A stretch of 64,000 nucleotides of DNA from Plotosus lineatus (lineage: Eukaryota; Chordata; Actinopteri; Siluriformes; Plotosidae), in assembly GCA_024760905.1 (NCBI GenBank), contig CM045733.1:21145001-21209000 (forward strand), given 5' to 3'. A model generated the notes under the pieces. It was not told where the DNA came from and did no database searches. It was given only the letters and a program-made list of their open reading frames with translations. Position numbers and translations under genes: made by a program. Shown one piece after another: positions 1-11,256 of this stretch (position 1 is the stretch's first letter; each line of letters opens with the position of its first letter).

Positions 1-960
1 AGCAATATTGTGTGCTTCATCCTATCAGATGTCTATTTTCATTTGTGTCTGTAAATTGGCTATATTTCCGCCCACTATTAACACTCAGTACCAAATAACA
101 TTCAGCTCTTTTCTCAGGAACATTGTAAGACTCCAAGGCATGTCCTGTTTCAAATGTCATTGTTTCATTACACTTATAATAAAATATTATTACAAAAAGA
201 CATGCAGTCATTTTCAATTTAAGAAGAAACCATATTAGTAGAGAATTCATTCAAACACTGAGGCACATGTCGGTTTATAATTCACCAGTCACTGCAGTTT
301 CGCCAATTGCAGATATACAATTACCAGTATTTACTTAAGTGTTTTGAGATTATGTGTACTATTTTGAGATTCCATGCTCTAAAGCCTTAACAGGCTCTCA
401 TATACACAGAACTTTGTGGATGAGGATATATTTGTTGTATTTGTTACCCTATCCATTATGACGCCAAAATTAATCCCGTAAATAAGTCTTCAGACATTGA
501 ATATGAGGGATGACAGAGCAAATCAGCCAATGATTTGTTGCCAGCGATAGTGTAATCAGGCAGAAGAGTCTCACTGAGCATCACACTTATTAGAGATATT
601 ACAATTTGCACATAGTTATAGAGTCTGTGTTTTGCATGGGTTTTAATAAATAGAAGCAGCCACGATGCATTATGATATGTTTAGAAAATAATAAAGAGTG
701 TATTAGCAATACCTTCTGCATTCATTATAATATGACTACAAGTTTCATCAGAGTGAATGCTTTATTGTGTCAGGCAATATTAAACCCATATTAAACCCCA
801 CTGCTCAATGTCAACACTAGAACATAATTTAGCCTATAATATAACTGGCTACACAGTGCACAGTGTACTTTCACAACAGCTTCATTTGCAAAATGTAAAG
901 GTTATATAATCACAAGATTTGACTCTCAATAGATTATACATGTTAAAAATAGTTGCAAAA
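1..960. other. AT-rich sequence, no gene recognised
   Basis: Only short frames occur, none with a recognisable domain. Ends at a tetranucleotide array. No repeat family recognised. Confidence 0.6.

Positions 961-1046
<86 letters not shown>
961..1046. repeat. (ATCT)n microsatellite
   Basis: About 21 uninterrupted units of ATCT/GATA. Confidence 0.97.
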
Positions 1047-2082
1047 TTCTCCATTTAACGCTATGAACTAGAACAACTTAGGCAAATACAGGCTTACCAA
1101 ACTCCTTATAATAAATAAATGAATAAATAAATAAAATGATCAATTAATCAGTTCAATTCTGTCTTACCTTTTCTCAGTAGATAACAGCGGCAATAACGAA
1201 GTAAAGGTGCACTTTGTGGCTTTGAACTCAATATACAGAACACACCCATATTGTTACTAATATTTTTTTTTCAGATGCATTGTGTTTAAAGAATTGTACC
1301 TATATTACATAAAACAATGGTTTTGGAGTGGCTGTTATAGCTGAGGAGTGGGTTGTGAGGTTGGGCTCTCACAGCATCTCAAAGTGTTCTGGCACCTCAA
1401 AACCAGTTGCCCAGGGTAGATGGGGCTCTTCAACCAGGGAAGGCAGCTCATCTAGGGGAAGGAAAACCCTGATTCCAAACCTCTACTGCCTTGTGGCTAG
1501 ACCTGATCTCAGGAAAGGCTTCAGGAAGGTCACCTCGAGGATAAAAGATAAAGGCCCAGAATGGAGCCCTGTGAGATAGTTATAGCTGTACTGCAACTGC
1601 ATTTGGCAGCTCCTGCAGTTGGCCTGGCACCAAGTCGTACTGGTTCATCCTTTCCCTTGGATTCTGCCAGTGATACCAAGAAGGGGACACTGCAGTCTGG
1701 GCAGCACAGCATCTCCATATTACCCACCCAGGCCTTTGTCACACACCTGGAGAGTGGCCTCCAGCAGAGTCAAATGACTCTGGCAGCAACCAACGGGACA
1801 AGGCAGTTACCAGTAATAAGCTCCCACCAATTGGTGTAATGTTGAAGCGTCAGGGGCCTTGTCCAGCGGTGGGAGAGGTCTTCCCACCTCATTGGGTAAC
1901 TCCTGCCCACCTAAAGCCAGGCAGCCCCCGGACAGTAAGGTGCTACCCCAGCACACTCACTTGCTCTTCTGGGTGCATAGAGCATAGGGGTCTCCTGAAA
2001 GGCGAGTGTAATTCCTGCACCAGGAAACCCAAAACAAAATAAACAGAAGTCACTACTATTCACCAACTGGATTGACCATACA

Positions 2083-2385
2083 ATGTATCCTGGACTCTCT
2101 TCTGACCTTCAATTAATCGAAGACTCCCCTAAGACAGCCATTATAAACAAGGAGCTGACTAGACTTAACATCGATGTAACCTACCTCCAGGAAGCCCGGC
2201 TGCCTGACAGTGGGTCTCTCGGAGAAACAGCCTACACTTTCTTCTGGCAGGGCTTGTCCATGGACGAGCCTAGGCAGCATGGTATAGGTTTTGCCGAGAG
2301 GAACTCGCTGCTCGCCTTCATTGAAACACCCACCGGAGGACCATCAAGATTGCTCACCTTGCGCATGAAGATGTTGCTACATTAA
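2083..2385 (+). pseudogene. LINE AP-endonuclease N-terminal part
   Basis: This 100-codon frame holds the N-terminal half of the APE-type endonuclease that nicks target DNA for target-primed reverse transcription. Visible blocks are LSSDLQLIEDS, NKELTRLNIDVTYLQEARLP (the QE of the APE core) and FFWQGLSMDEPRQHGIGFA. The rest of the domain continues in other frames to about 2830, so the protein is broken. It belongs to the LINE at 1330-5200. Confidence 0.75.
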
Positions 2386-3791
2386 CATTTTATCAGCCTA
2401 TGTGCTCATGCTCACCTCCACGCCAAGGATCCAAGGATCAGTTCTACGAGGCCCTAGGACATGCACTGTCATAAATCCCAAACAACAAGGGCATATACTT
2501 GGTGATTTCAATGCTCATTTGGGCACTGACTGGCAAACATGACCTACCTGCCTCAGCCACCATGGCATAGGCAGGGTGAATGAGAACGGGCAGAGGCTGA
2601 TCGAATTCTGCTGCTATCACCGACTCTGCATCACCAACTCCTATTTCATGTGCAAGGTGATACAGAAAGTGTCTAGGAGACACATCCCCGGTCCCACCAC
2701 TGGCACCAGCTTGACTTTGTTATCACCAGGAGGACAGACCTCAGCTTAATCCTTCATACGCAATCCTACCACATGCTGATTGTGACACAGATCATTCTCT
2801 CATTGCCAGCAAGATCAGGCGGAGGCCTAGGAATATCCACCATGCCAATACGAAGGGTCTCCCCCGCATCAACACCTGTGGCATGTCAGACTCCACCAAG
2901 GCCCAGTGCTTTGCTGACAACTTCTGGGAAAGGCTCACTGCACAGCTATCACCAAATGACTCGGGTAACATTGACAGCATGTGGGGTTACCTTCATACTG
3001 TCATCTACAACTCAGCCATGGTCGCCTTCAGTTAAAAAGAACCAAAGAGTGCAGATTGGTTTGAGGCACATTGGGTGGAGATGGTGGCAGTCAAAGAAGC
3101 CAAAAGGAAAGCGATGTTGGACCACAAGCAGAATCCTTGCCCTGGCACACACGATGCTCTCAAAACAGCAAGAAGCAAGGCTCAGCAGACTGCCCTCCAC
3201 TGTGCAAACAAGTACTGGCAGAACCTGTGCGCCCAGATCCAGTCAGTTGCTGACTATGGCTATGCCAAGGGTTGTATGAGGGGATCAAAACTGTCCTCGG
3301 CCCCACTAAGATTAAAACAACCCAACTCAAGACCAAGTCTGGAGAAACCAGACACAAACCAAAGTAAGCAGCTGCAACAATGGGTTGAGCATTACTTTGA
3401 TCTTTTACGACACAGAATCCCATCTCTGTGACTGCCCTTAATGCTTTGCCAAACCTACCATTTATGAAGGAGCGTGACAATCCGCCCACACTGGTGGAGC
3501 TTTGCAAAGCCATTGACTCTTGCCTGTGGAAAAGCGCCAGGGCAGGACAGTATTCCACCAGAAGTTCTGAAGCAGGGGAAGCAAACTATCCTGCAGTCAT
3601 TGTAAGACCTCCTGTGTCTGTGCTGGGAGCAAGGCCACATTCCTCAGGACATGAGATATGCCAAGATCGTCACCCTGTATAAAAACATGGGAGACTGTAG
3701 AGATTGTAATAACTATCGGGGCATCTGCCTACTGAGCATTTTTGGCAAAATTTTTGCCCAAGTCACCTTCAACTGTTTTCAGAGCTGAGCC

Positions 3792-4076
3792 TTGCGTGTC
3801 CACCGCAAGTCGCAATGTGGCTTCAGAGCTGGGAGATCAACAGTAGATATGATCGTCTCTCTCCATCAGTTGCAGGAGAAGTGCCGTGAACAGCAGCAGC
3901 CATTGTTCCTTGCTTTTGTGGACCTGACCAAAGCGTTTGATTTGGTGAGCAGAAGCGGGCTTTTCCAAATTCTTCTAAAGATCGTCTGTCCTCCCAAACT
4001 CCTTGCAGTGATTGTCTCCTTCCATCAGGACATGCAGAGCACGGTTTGCTTCAATGTAACTGTAACACCAGCTTAG
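3792..4076 (+). pseudogene. LINE reverse transcriptase, fingers region
   Basis: A 94-codon frame carries RT blocks SQCGFRAGRSTVDMI and FVDLTKAFDLVSRSGLF, the latter holding the first catalytic aspartate of the palm. It stops at 4076, where sequence unrelated to a LINE begins, so the FADD box is absent. Upstream RT parts (NNYRGICLLS near 3710) are in another frame. Confidence 0.78.
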
Positions 4077-4797
4077 TATAGCTGTGCTAGATTATATGCT
4101 AGGTTCTAGAGGAGTAGAATGAATTATAGAGATTTAAAGTTGAACAGCCGGCAGATTATTGCAATTTTACAATAGCACAAGAAATAGTGCAAACAATGTG
4201 TAGAGCGCTCTTTACAAAATAAAAATAAAAATAAAATAGGCTTAGAGTCTCTGAGGTTCGAACCCTTAAGGTTTGATTTGTGTGAGTTCGGGAGGCCTTT
4301 TCCAGGATTGTGATCCGTTTGGGATAAAGTGGTTTTATTTGTTCTTATCTGGGATCCTGTGATTTGAAGTGGTTGGGTCTGTAGATCCACTCTCGCATCC
4401 AGAGCAGCTGGCCACACTGCTTCTGGATCCGCCCAGAGTTCTCACTGGGTTTAGCTCGCCATCCGTGTCCGAAACCAGCTTCAAGATCAGATCCAGGTCC
4501 ACTAAAAATCCAGTCGGAGTTTCCAAAAAAACAAACACACTCCACCCGGTTTGATTGAGAGAGAACAAAACACATACAAGGCTTTGTGTAGCTTGTCAAG
4601 TGCTCTCTGTGTCCTGCTCTGCAGCATGCTCTGCTGTGCTTAGCTAGGTGCATGCAGCATGTGCTTATGAAGCGTTCAAGGGGACTAGGAAACTATAGTG
4701 CTTTCAGGGAGTGTTGGAAATTAGGTTTTTTTACCAATAAAATTAGTAACCATGTATTTATATGGGTTACAGAACTAACTCTGACCCCTTCCCAGTC
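4050..4797. other. Unclassified sequence splitting the LINE
   Basis: Sequence between RT block CFN (about 4050) and LINE C-terminal coding (from about 4798) does not encode the missing RT. It begins near TGTAAC and ends near GGGTTACA, which could suggest a solo LTR, but no target duplication or clear polyadenylation and tRNA-primer context is visible. It contains a short (AAAAT)n stretch at 4219-4240. I do not recognise the family. Confidence 0.4.
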
Positions 4798-4811
4798 GGA
4801 ACAACAGCCTG

Positions 4812-5159
4812 GTGCGTGAACAGACTAAGGTCCGTATTTATCAAGCTTGTGTCCTGTCTAAGCTGCGCTTCAAAAACACCATCAAGAGAGACTTCAAATC
4901 AGCTGACATCAACCAAGTCAGCCGGGAGGACACTGCTGTAAACCATGACATCTGGCGGCAAAGGGTAAATTCTGGGGTGTCAAAAGCTGAGAAGGATGGG
5001 ACAACTCTGCTTGCATCAAAGAAAGCAGTGAGAAGGAAGCATGCAGCCTCCATGCATGCCCAATCCATATACTTCTGTGACAACTGTGAGAAGGACTGCT
5101 ACTCCAGGATCGGCCTTTACAGCCACGCAAGATCCTGTCATGCCCTCCATGTGCGCTAA
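4812..5159 (+). pseudogene. LINE C-terminal region with C2H2-like finger
   Basis: A 115-codon frame. Residues 1-19 match the segment after the RT thumb (TKVRIYQACVLSKL). An internal deletion then brings in the extreme C-terminus, ending in CDNCEKDCYSRIGLYSHARSC, a C-x2-C-x11-H-x4-C finger-like motif typical of this LINE's end. This proves that the LINE resumes after the unclassified block. Confidence 0.7.
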
Positions 5160-5224
5160 CCATCACCTCTATGAAACGAGGATGCCACCGACGATGACAT
5201 AAAACAGTATCTTATTTCACTTAA

Positions 5225-5600
5225 TGCCAGATTTTAACCTACTGTAGAATCTGCATATTGCAAAAGAAATTAGGATTCATGAAATCAGGAGATGTCTTCA
5301 ACATTCAAGTGTCCAGTTTTACTGGCTTGTGCCCACTATAACCTCCTAACTGTTTTGATGATAGATATTGGCACTATGTGTGGTTTTGCTGTTATTTCAA
5401 CCCCTTGGCATTTTTCCTATTCTGTTCCCTTATAACCTGCAATCTTTTTTTTTTTTGCAATTTATTTCTAGATTTTATGCGATGGTGAAAATAGTTCAAC
5501 TTGTGACAGTTAAACAAGTTTTAAAAAAAATAAATTAAAGAACAAAAAGTGAATAAAAAAGATACACTCTACTTGTACGCAACCTAAGTGTTGCATGATC
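5225..5600. other. AT-rich spacer, no gene recognised
   Basis: Contains a T run at 5447-5457. No recognisable coding or repeat content until the Tc1 relic. Confidence 0.5.
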
Positions 5601-5619
5601 TCACGTTTTCTGAAATGCC

Positions 5620-6395
5620 CCATTGTCTTCAACACCAACAAGTAAAATACAATATGAAGACCAAAGAGCTTTCCATACAGGTCAAGGATAAAGTTGAGAA
5701 ATGGATCTAAAAAAAAACCATAGCATTGAAAATCCAACAGAGACCCATTAAATCCATCATTACAAAATGAATATGACACGACAGCAAACCTGCCTAGAGA
5801 AGGCTGTCTTACAGATCAAATAAGGGCAGCATTAATCAGAGAGACAACAAAGTAACAAAGGTAGCTCTGAAGGAGCTAGAGAAGTCCACAGTGGAGCCTA
5901 GTGTATCTGTCCACAGTCCACCCAGCTGTGCTTTATTGAAGCATAGCCATGAAAAAATCCCTACTTTGAGGAAAAGATGTTGGAGTTCATCAAAGGGCAT
6001 GTAGGAGACTCTCCAAATATGACGATGAAGTTTCTCTGATCAGATGGGAGTATGCAATTGATTTGGCCATCACTAAAAGAACGATATGTATGGCATTAAC
6101 CATACACCTCTAATAACCCCAACAGCACCATCCCCTCATTAAAACATGGTGGTGGCAGTATCATGACATGGTGATATTTTCATTAGCAGAGACTGGGAAA
6201 CTAACTGGTCAGAATTGAGCGAACGAGGGATAGTGCTAAATACAGTCAAAAACTTGAGGAAGTGCAATTCTTGAATAAGCTAGGGAAGTGTTGCTTTGAG
6301 GAATGGGAAAACATGCCCGTAGGTAGATGTGCCAAGTTCATTGAGACATACCTAAAAGACTTGTAGCTTTAATAGTCCTTAATCCTTATTACATC
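5620..6395 (+). mobile_element. Relic of a salmonid-type Tc1/mariner transposon
   Basis: Nucleotide blocks follow the order of fish Tc1 transposase genes: the N-terminal HTH region near 5650-5900, a block near 5980-6060 corresponding to the first catalytic region, a KHGGGSIMTW-encoding block at about 6140-6172, and the C-terminal block with CAKF and RLVAL codons near 6330-6375. Many stops and indels interrupt it and I see no intact TIRs. It is a different Tc1 lineage from the three copies at 15.5, 29.9 and 54.7 kb and far more decayed. Confidence 0.7.
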
Positions 6396-6505
6396 ATGGC
6401 TTGTTTATCGCAATTCATTATGGTTAACACCAGGGTCAGTTCCACCATACTGTTTACGTTCTCCTTTGTTAAGTGCTGAATTATTTTGTCTAACGAGTTG
6501 TAACC

Positions 6506-6688
6506 ATGGCTAAAGTGAATTGCGGTGTGCCTAACTGTGTCTGCATAACAAAGACAACAACTTATCTGAGCTTTTATCAGCTGCCATTTGAGAGTAAGCG
6601 AAGAAAACAAATGGATAAGTTTAATCTGCAAGGAAAACCTTTGAACTTGAAACATCAAAGTATCGAAGAAATGTATTCAACAGTCTAG
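6506..6688 (+). pseudogene. THAP-like zinc-finger N-terminus (fragment)
   Basis: A 60-codon frame starts MAKVNCGVPNC and continues to YLSFYQLPFESKRRKQM. C-x4-C at the N-terminus followed by F-x-x-L-P and a basic KRR segment resembles the first half of a THAP DNA-binding domain. The conserved distal Trp, Cys-x2-His and AVPTLF-like end are not seen, so it is at best a fragment. THAP domains occur in host proteins and in P-element and Kolobok transposases; given the surroundings a transposon origin is more likely. Resemblance by eye only. Confidence 0.4.
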
Positions 6689-6699
6689 ACTTGCAATTA

Positions 6700-7498
6700 G
6701 AAATGCATTTGTCCTATATTGACCAGTTTGATTCTCACGTTGTGCTCCTCTATGGAACAAAATGCTCATGCATTTCTATATACTACTTATTTATTATATG
6801 GTTTGCATGCAAACTCATGCCTAATTTGAAAATTAACTTCTTTGCACATGTTTCTTTGCGGAATCAGTGGCATATCTGTTCTTAACACTTTGCCACATTA
6901 AAACCCTGTGCCACAGAGCATTAGTTTGATTATCATTTAGCCAGTTATGAACATTGAAACCAGCTTTACTTTACTTATGTGATATCATTTGTATAGATGG
7001 ATGTACAAATATTGGATTTTGTTAGTGCTGATCATCTGAGGGTGAATTTCAAACCCGATTGATATACTACTTTACTTGCATTGTACTAGATGGAAAAAAA
7101 TATTTACAAGGGTGTGATTGAAGTACTCAAAATACTGTTTTATAAATTAGTCTACTATAAGACTGGGTTATAACATTCAATAGTGCACATGTACTTTTGA
7201 ACCAAAATTGATTTAAAAAAAATCCCACTGAATCAGCAGCTTTTGAATGTCACACCTGCATTTGTACCATTGTACCAGCACAGTGTGTTAATTTATGACT
7301 ATTCAAAAAAAAAAAAAAAAAAAAGGAAAATTGGCATGCACCCAAACATACATGCTATTTTGTAGCAGAAAAATAATGCTTATATAGAAGCAAAAATGGA
7401 CCTCCTTCTTCAGGTCTGAGGAAACAAAAGATGGTAAGATGGGTAAGGGAAGCTTCCAGCGAGATGGTATTAAGCCAACCTTTTTAAATTGTATAATT
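6700..7498. other. AT-rich spacer with poly(A) run
   Basis: No coding features seen. A-rich run at 7305-7324. Confidence 0.5.
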
Positions 7499-7512
7499 AT
7501 AATTATCAAAAT

Positions 7513-7879
7513 AGGGCAGTGGTGGCCTGGTGGTATAGGGTCCTGGATTGCTGATCCGAAGGCTGGGGGTTCAAGTCCCACTCTCCACAAGGTTGTCACT
7601 GTCCCCCCCAGTGCAGCTAACTGGGTTATCAAAGGCTGGCCATGTCTCTCACTGTCTATGGTGAGAGATTCATGTAAAAGAACCATTGCTGACTTTTGTA
7701 AAAGAGTAGCTGCAAAGCCGTCACCGTGTTTGTGTCCCTTGCTAAAGGGGATGTCAGGAAGGGCATCCAATGTAAAAACCTATGCCAAATCAACCGAATC
7801 ATTTGCTGTGGCGAATCACTTGCTGTGGCGACCCCTGATAAAGGGAAAAAGCTGAAAGGAAATCTCAAATCTCTCAATC
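7513..7879 (+). mobile_element. SINE type I-A (tRNA-derived head, RTE-like tail)
   Basis: Starts GGGCAGTGGTGG, with an A-box-like TGGCCTGGTGG and a B-box-like GGTTCAAGTCC, then the common body and the RTE-like tail (GTGGCGACCCCTGA). It is flanked by a perfect 14-bp direct repeat (ATAATTATCAAAAT) at 7499-7512 and 7880-7893, the target-site duplication. This is a full-length insertion. The tail contains a short internal duplication of the CTGTGGCGA block. Confidence 0.88.
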
Positions 7880-7893
7880 ATAATTATCAAAAT

Positions 7894-8180
7894 GTTTAAA
7901 AACATAATGACAAAAGTGATGCATGTTGTTGTATCACTACGTGAAATGTTTTGTTTAATACATTTAATAGGAAATGTACTGAACATGCAATGTTTGTTTA
8001 AATAATAAACAGTACAATGGAAAAAAATAATTATTCCGAAATGACTGAAATTACTATTGTCATTTTTTTGTTTTCTGCCTTATTTAGCATGTTAACTCCT
8101 AAATCCAAAATAAAAATAATTGAAAATTACAATATCGTTCTTTCAAGCGATTCTGAAAATGGATGACAGTTTATACACTT
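7894..8180. other. AT-rich spacer
   Basis: No coding or repeat content recognised. Confidence 0.45.
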
Positions 8181-8182
8181 CC

Positions 8183-8418
8183 CCAGTACAGCTACTGTGT
8201 TACCAAAGGCCGTCCATGTCTCTGACTGTCTATGGTGAGAGGCATGTAAAAGAACCAATGGTTACTTTTGTAAAGAGTATCGTGCATAGACATAAGCGTG
8301 TTTCTGTTCTGCAATGGTCTGTTAAGCTGTCCAGGGTGTATTCTGCCCTGAGATGGGCGCCAGCTTCCCTGTGACCCTAATTGGGATTAAGTAGTTCAGA
8401 AAATGAATGAATGAGTTA
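8183..8418 (+). mobile_element. SINE type I-B, 5'-truncated
   Basis: Lacks the tRNA-like head. It keeps the type I body (GTCTATGGTGAGAGGCATG and following) and then tail B (CTGTCCAGGGTGTATTCTG, GGGCGCCAGC, TTAGGATTAAG-type end), finishing in (TGAA)n. Confidence 0.8.
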
Positions 8419-8740
8419 TACCCGCCACTGTATTAAATGTTCCTTATTAAATGTTTAATTTGAATTGATGCATTTACTTGTTATATAGATGTAGTAAGTG
8501 AAACTTTGAATACTTAACAATGCCTGGGAGTAATACAGAATTTAACATCATTTTCTTGTGCATTTAAATAAATTTAGAAAAATGCAATGCCAAGGGTAAT
8601 AATAACCATGGCACATATATTTTAATACATTTATTTTGATTTACTATATAAATCCTGCAAGGGAAAAAAAGGAAAATTTATATTTTGCATTTAACAACAC
8701 AGTGGGTTATGCTACAGTGGGATATGCTGCTTCCACCAAT

Positions 8741-8742
8741 TT

Positions 8743-8822
<80 letters not shown>

Positions 8823-8836
8823 TCCTTCTTTCTTTT
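8741..8836. repeat. (TTTC)n microsatellite
   Basis: About 23 units of TTTC, a pure polypyrimidine strand. Confidence 0.97.
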
Positions 8837-9588
8837 TTGAGCAAGTAACCTTTTGTTCCCAAATCTGGTACTTCAACCATAAGGCCATGGTGCCCCATTT
8901 CAATTAGATGTTTGTTTTTTTACAGAGTAGGAGGAAGCTCCTTCACCAAAAGGTGATGTATTTTTTTGCATTCCTTTTACAGGGGTGAAAATAATCATGG
9001 AGAGGACTGCACATGTCACACCGACAAGGAAGCTACAGTCTGTGTTATTAATAGAGTGAGATAATATTTTTCTGGCTGGTTGTATCTCTGACCTACTTGA
9101 TTTATATATTTATATATATAAATATTAATGATTAATTCTACCAGGAAAGTCATTTTAATGTGCATAGGACGAGTTGAGCATTTTCATGTTGACATTCACT
9201 GGTCATTCTGTGAGTTTTGCTAGAATCAGCATCACATATAACCCCCTAAGGGAAACTGTGAAGTACGCTGTTGATGATCCCAAAGTCGCTCACTATTAAA
9301 CATTAAGCCCGATCATTCGCTTCTGAAATCTTCTTGACCCTATAAATGTTAATGCAAATGCAAATATATGCAGCTGTAGTGGCATCATTATTAACTGTCT
9401 CTTCACATTCTGTATTTATTTGTTTTCTCGTAATGGTGTACGGCTAGATGAAGATGCTGAGTGCTAAGCCATTAGCCACTCTGTAATATACTCTCGCTGG
9501 CTCTCAGGTCACAGATAGTATGCTCGTTGTGTGGAGCAAGATTAAGCATTTGAGAACAGCTGTCAGTGGTAATGCAAATAGCCTGCTG

Positions 9589-9589
<1 letters not shown>
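8837..9589. other. Spacer, no gene recognised
   Basis: No coding region or element recognised. Confidence 0.5.

Positions 9590-9676
<87 letters not shown>
9590..9676. repeat. (GT)n microsatellite
   Basis: About 43 uninterrupted GT units. Confidence 0.98.
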
Positions 9677-9678
<2 letters not shown>

Positions 9679-10003
9679 CCATGTAAGATGATTATAAAAT
9701 TTATGCAATTTGGTGCTTTAAGACACTGTCTCAACTCTGCAAAGCTCCGCCATGGCAGTTCCTTTAGACTGAGTAAAATGTACTTCTCATGAACTCATGC
9801 ATTCCATTAAATGTTTGACTAAGGTATTACTACAGCCAGTAGAAGCAACTGGTGTGCGTTTATATTTCTCATTTAAGCCTAACATTTAAAGAATGCAATT
9901 ATAATAAAAGAGAGAATGAACATATGACTAAGAATGAGAGCCGCCTCGGGATACTTAACAATGCAGCATGGACTGTTGAAACACTTGATTTCCATACGAT
10001 CTG

Positions 10004-10005
<2 letters not shown>

Positions 10006-10079
<74 letters not shown>
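10006..10079. repeat. (CAT)n microsatellite
   Basis: About 24 CAT units; poly-His and poly-Ser reading frames through it are artefacts. Confidence 0.97.
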
Positions 10080-10349
10080 ATTCTTTAAAGATTATCATTT
10101 TAATTTAGAGATTTTGATGTGAATTTCTCCAGTTTTTTAGAACCCTTGTGATATTATTGGTTGATGGCAAGGGGAATGAAGGCACGCTGTCATGAAGTTC
10201 AAGGAGTCAGATGCAAATGCAATATAACAATATCAATGCAACATATAGTATATTTAATGCTTCATTACTAATGAATGAAAAATGCTGAACTTTAAGGGGA
10301 AACACAAAACAGATATGCCTAAACACGGGAATAAAGACAAACATTCAAT

Positions 10350-10674
10350 CGTTTATTCATTTTCTGAACCACTTAATTCTAATTAGGATCGCGGGGAGGC
10401 TGGCGCTCATCTCAGCAGACTCTGAGGGAGGGCGGGCTACACTCTGGACAGATTTGCAGGCCATCGCAGGGCCAACACTGATACAACCAATCATACTCAC
10501 TCTCGCAACTAGGGGCGATTTGGAACAGCCAATTAACCTACTGTGCATGTGGGAGGAAACCAGACTATGGGAGGAAACCGGAGTACCCAGGGGAAACCCA
10601 TGAATCGAACCTAGGTCCTTCTTGCTGTGTGATGGAAGTACCAACCACGACACCACCGTGCCGCAGAAAGACAT
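10350..10674 (-). mobile_element. SINE type II (tRNA-like head, tail B)
   Basis: Read on the minus strand: head GCGGCACGGTGGTGTCGTGG, B-box-like GGTTCGATTC, a body with CTCCGGTTTCCTCCCA, then the tail with TCTGTCCAGAGTGTAGCCC and a GATTAAG-like end, finishing CAGAAAATGAATAAA. The tail is homologous to tail B of the type I-B SINEs although the heads differ. Confidence 0.8.
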
Positions 10675-10679
10675 ACAAG

Positions 10680-11250
10680 AAAAGAATAAATATTTAAAAT
10701 GAGTGAGGATAGGCTTTCACATGGCACCACAATCACAGGAGAGTTGATGGGTTCAAGCCCCAGTTGATGTAGTCATCCATGAGAGCCGAGCTATTAGAGA
10801 AGTAGGGATAGGTTACATGCTCTCCCCCATTACTTGTAATCAAAAATAGCCAATCATGGGTCTTTAGACTTATTCATACAACGGGGCAGATAGTGCTTTC
10901 CTCTGAGTATATTTCGATTGATGAGTATGTATGAGCATCAATTCAGCTTGCATCAAATGCCTTCGATGAAGTTTTTAGTGATTCTGTGATAGGAGAGCAT
11001 AACTTAATGAGTGGAAATCAGCTATGACAAAATTAAGGAGACCACATTTGCCTTGATTTATGGTGGCCTGGGGAAACACTCTTCATGTTGCTCATTACAA
11101 AGAACTCAATTAAAGCACCTTTCCTCAAGCCCCAAACATTAGGAGGGTCTGGACGTTAATGTGGAGCAATGACTATGGTGATGCAAGAGGAAGCGACAAT
11201 GACCATGTTACGTAATGAAGAGAAAGTGGCATCAACTGCAAAGCAACATC
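10680..11250. other. Spacer, no gene recognised
   Basis: No open frame with a recognisable domain and no repeat identified. Confidence 0.45.
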
Positions 11251-11256
11251 GTCAGA

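Larger units (their letters stand above)
1330..5200 (+). mobile_element. Decayed non-LTR retrotransposon (LINE) with APE, partial RT and C-terminal finger
   Basis: Read in order on the plus strand: a 5' part of uncertain extent (about 1330-2080); an AP-endonuclease domain (2083-2830) with the motifs LGDFNAHLGTD near 2500 and CDTDHSLIAS near 2785, matching the N and SDH motifs of APE; linker; the start of RT (3430-4070) with NNYRGICLLSIFGKIF, SQCGFRAGRSTVDMI and LAFVDLTKAFDLVS; then 4800-5157, ending in a C2H2-like finger (CDNCEKDCYSRIGLYSHARSC). Stops and frameshifts occur throughout. The RT catalytic FADD box is missing because 4050-4797 is unrelated DNA. A second deletion joins YQACVLSKLRF directly to the C-terminal NTIKRDFKSADI. 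The clade is not certain; proteins of this kind are common in vertebrate and invertebrate genomes. Confidence 0.82.

Noticed and set aside
961..1046. Possible CRISPR-like or satellite repeat
   Set aside because: Plain tetranucleotide array with no spacers; no CRISPR array anywhere in the window.
4054..4770. Solo LTR of a retrotransposon
   Set aside because: TG..CA-like ends exist, but no 4-6 bp target duplication is visible and the flanking LINE is deleted rather than simply split; kept only as an unclassified block.
9934..10122. Poly-His and poly-Ser proteins
   Set aside because: Translations of the (CAT)n microsatellite.
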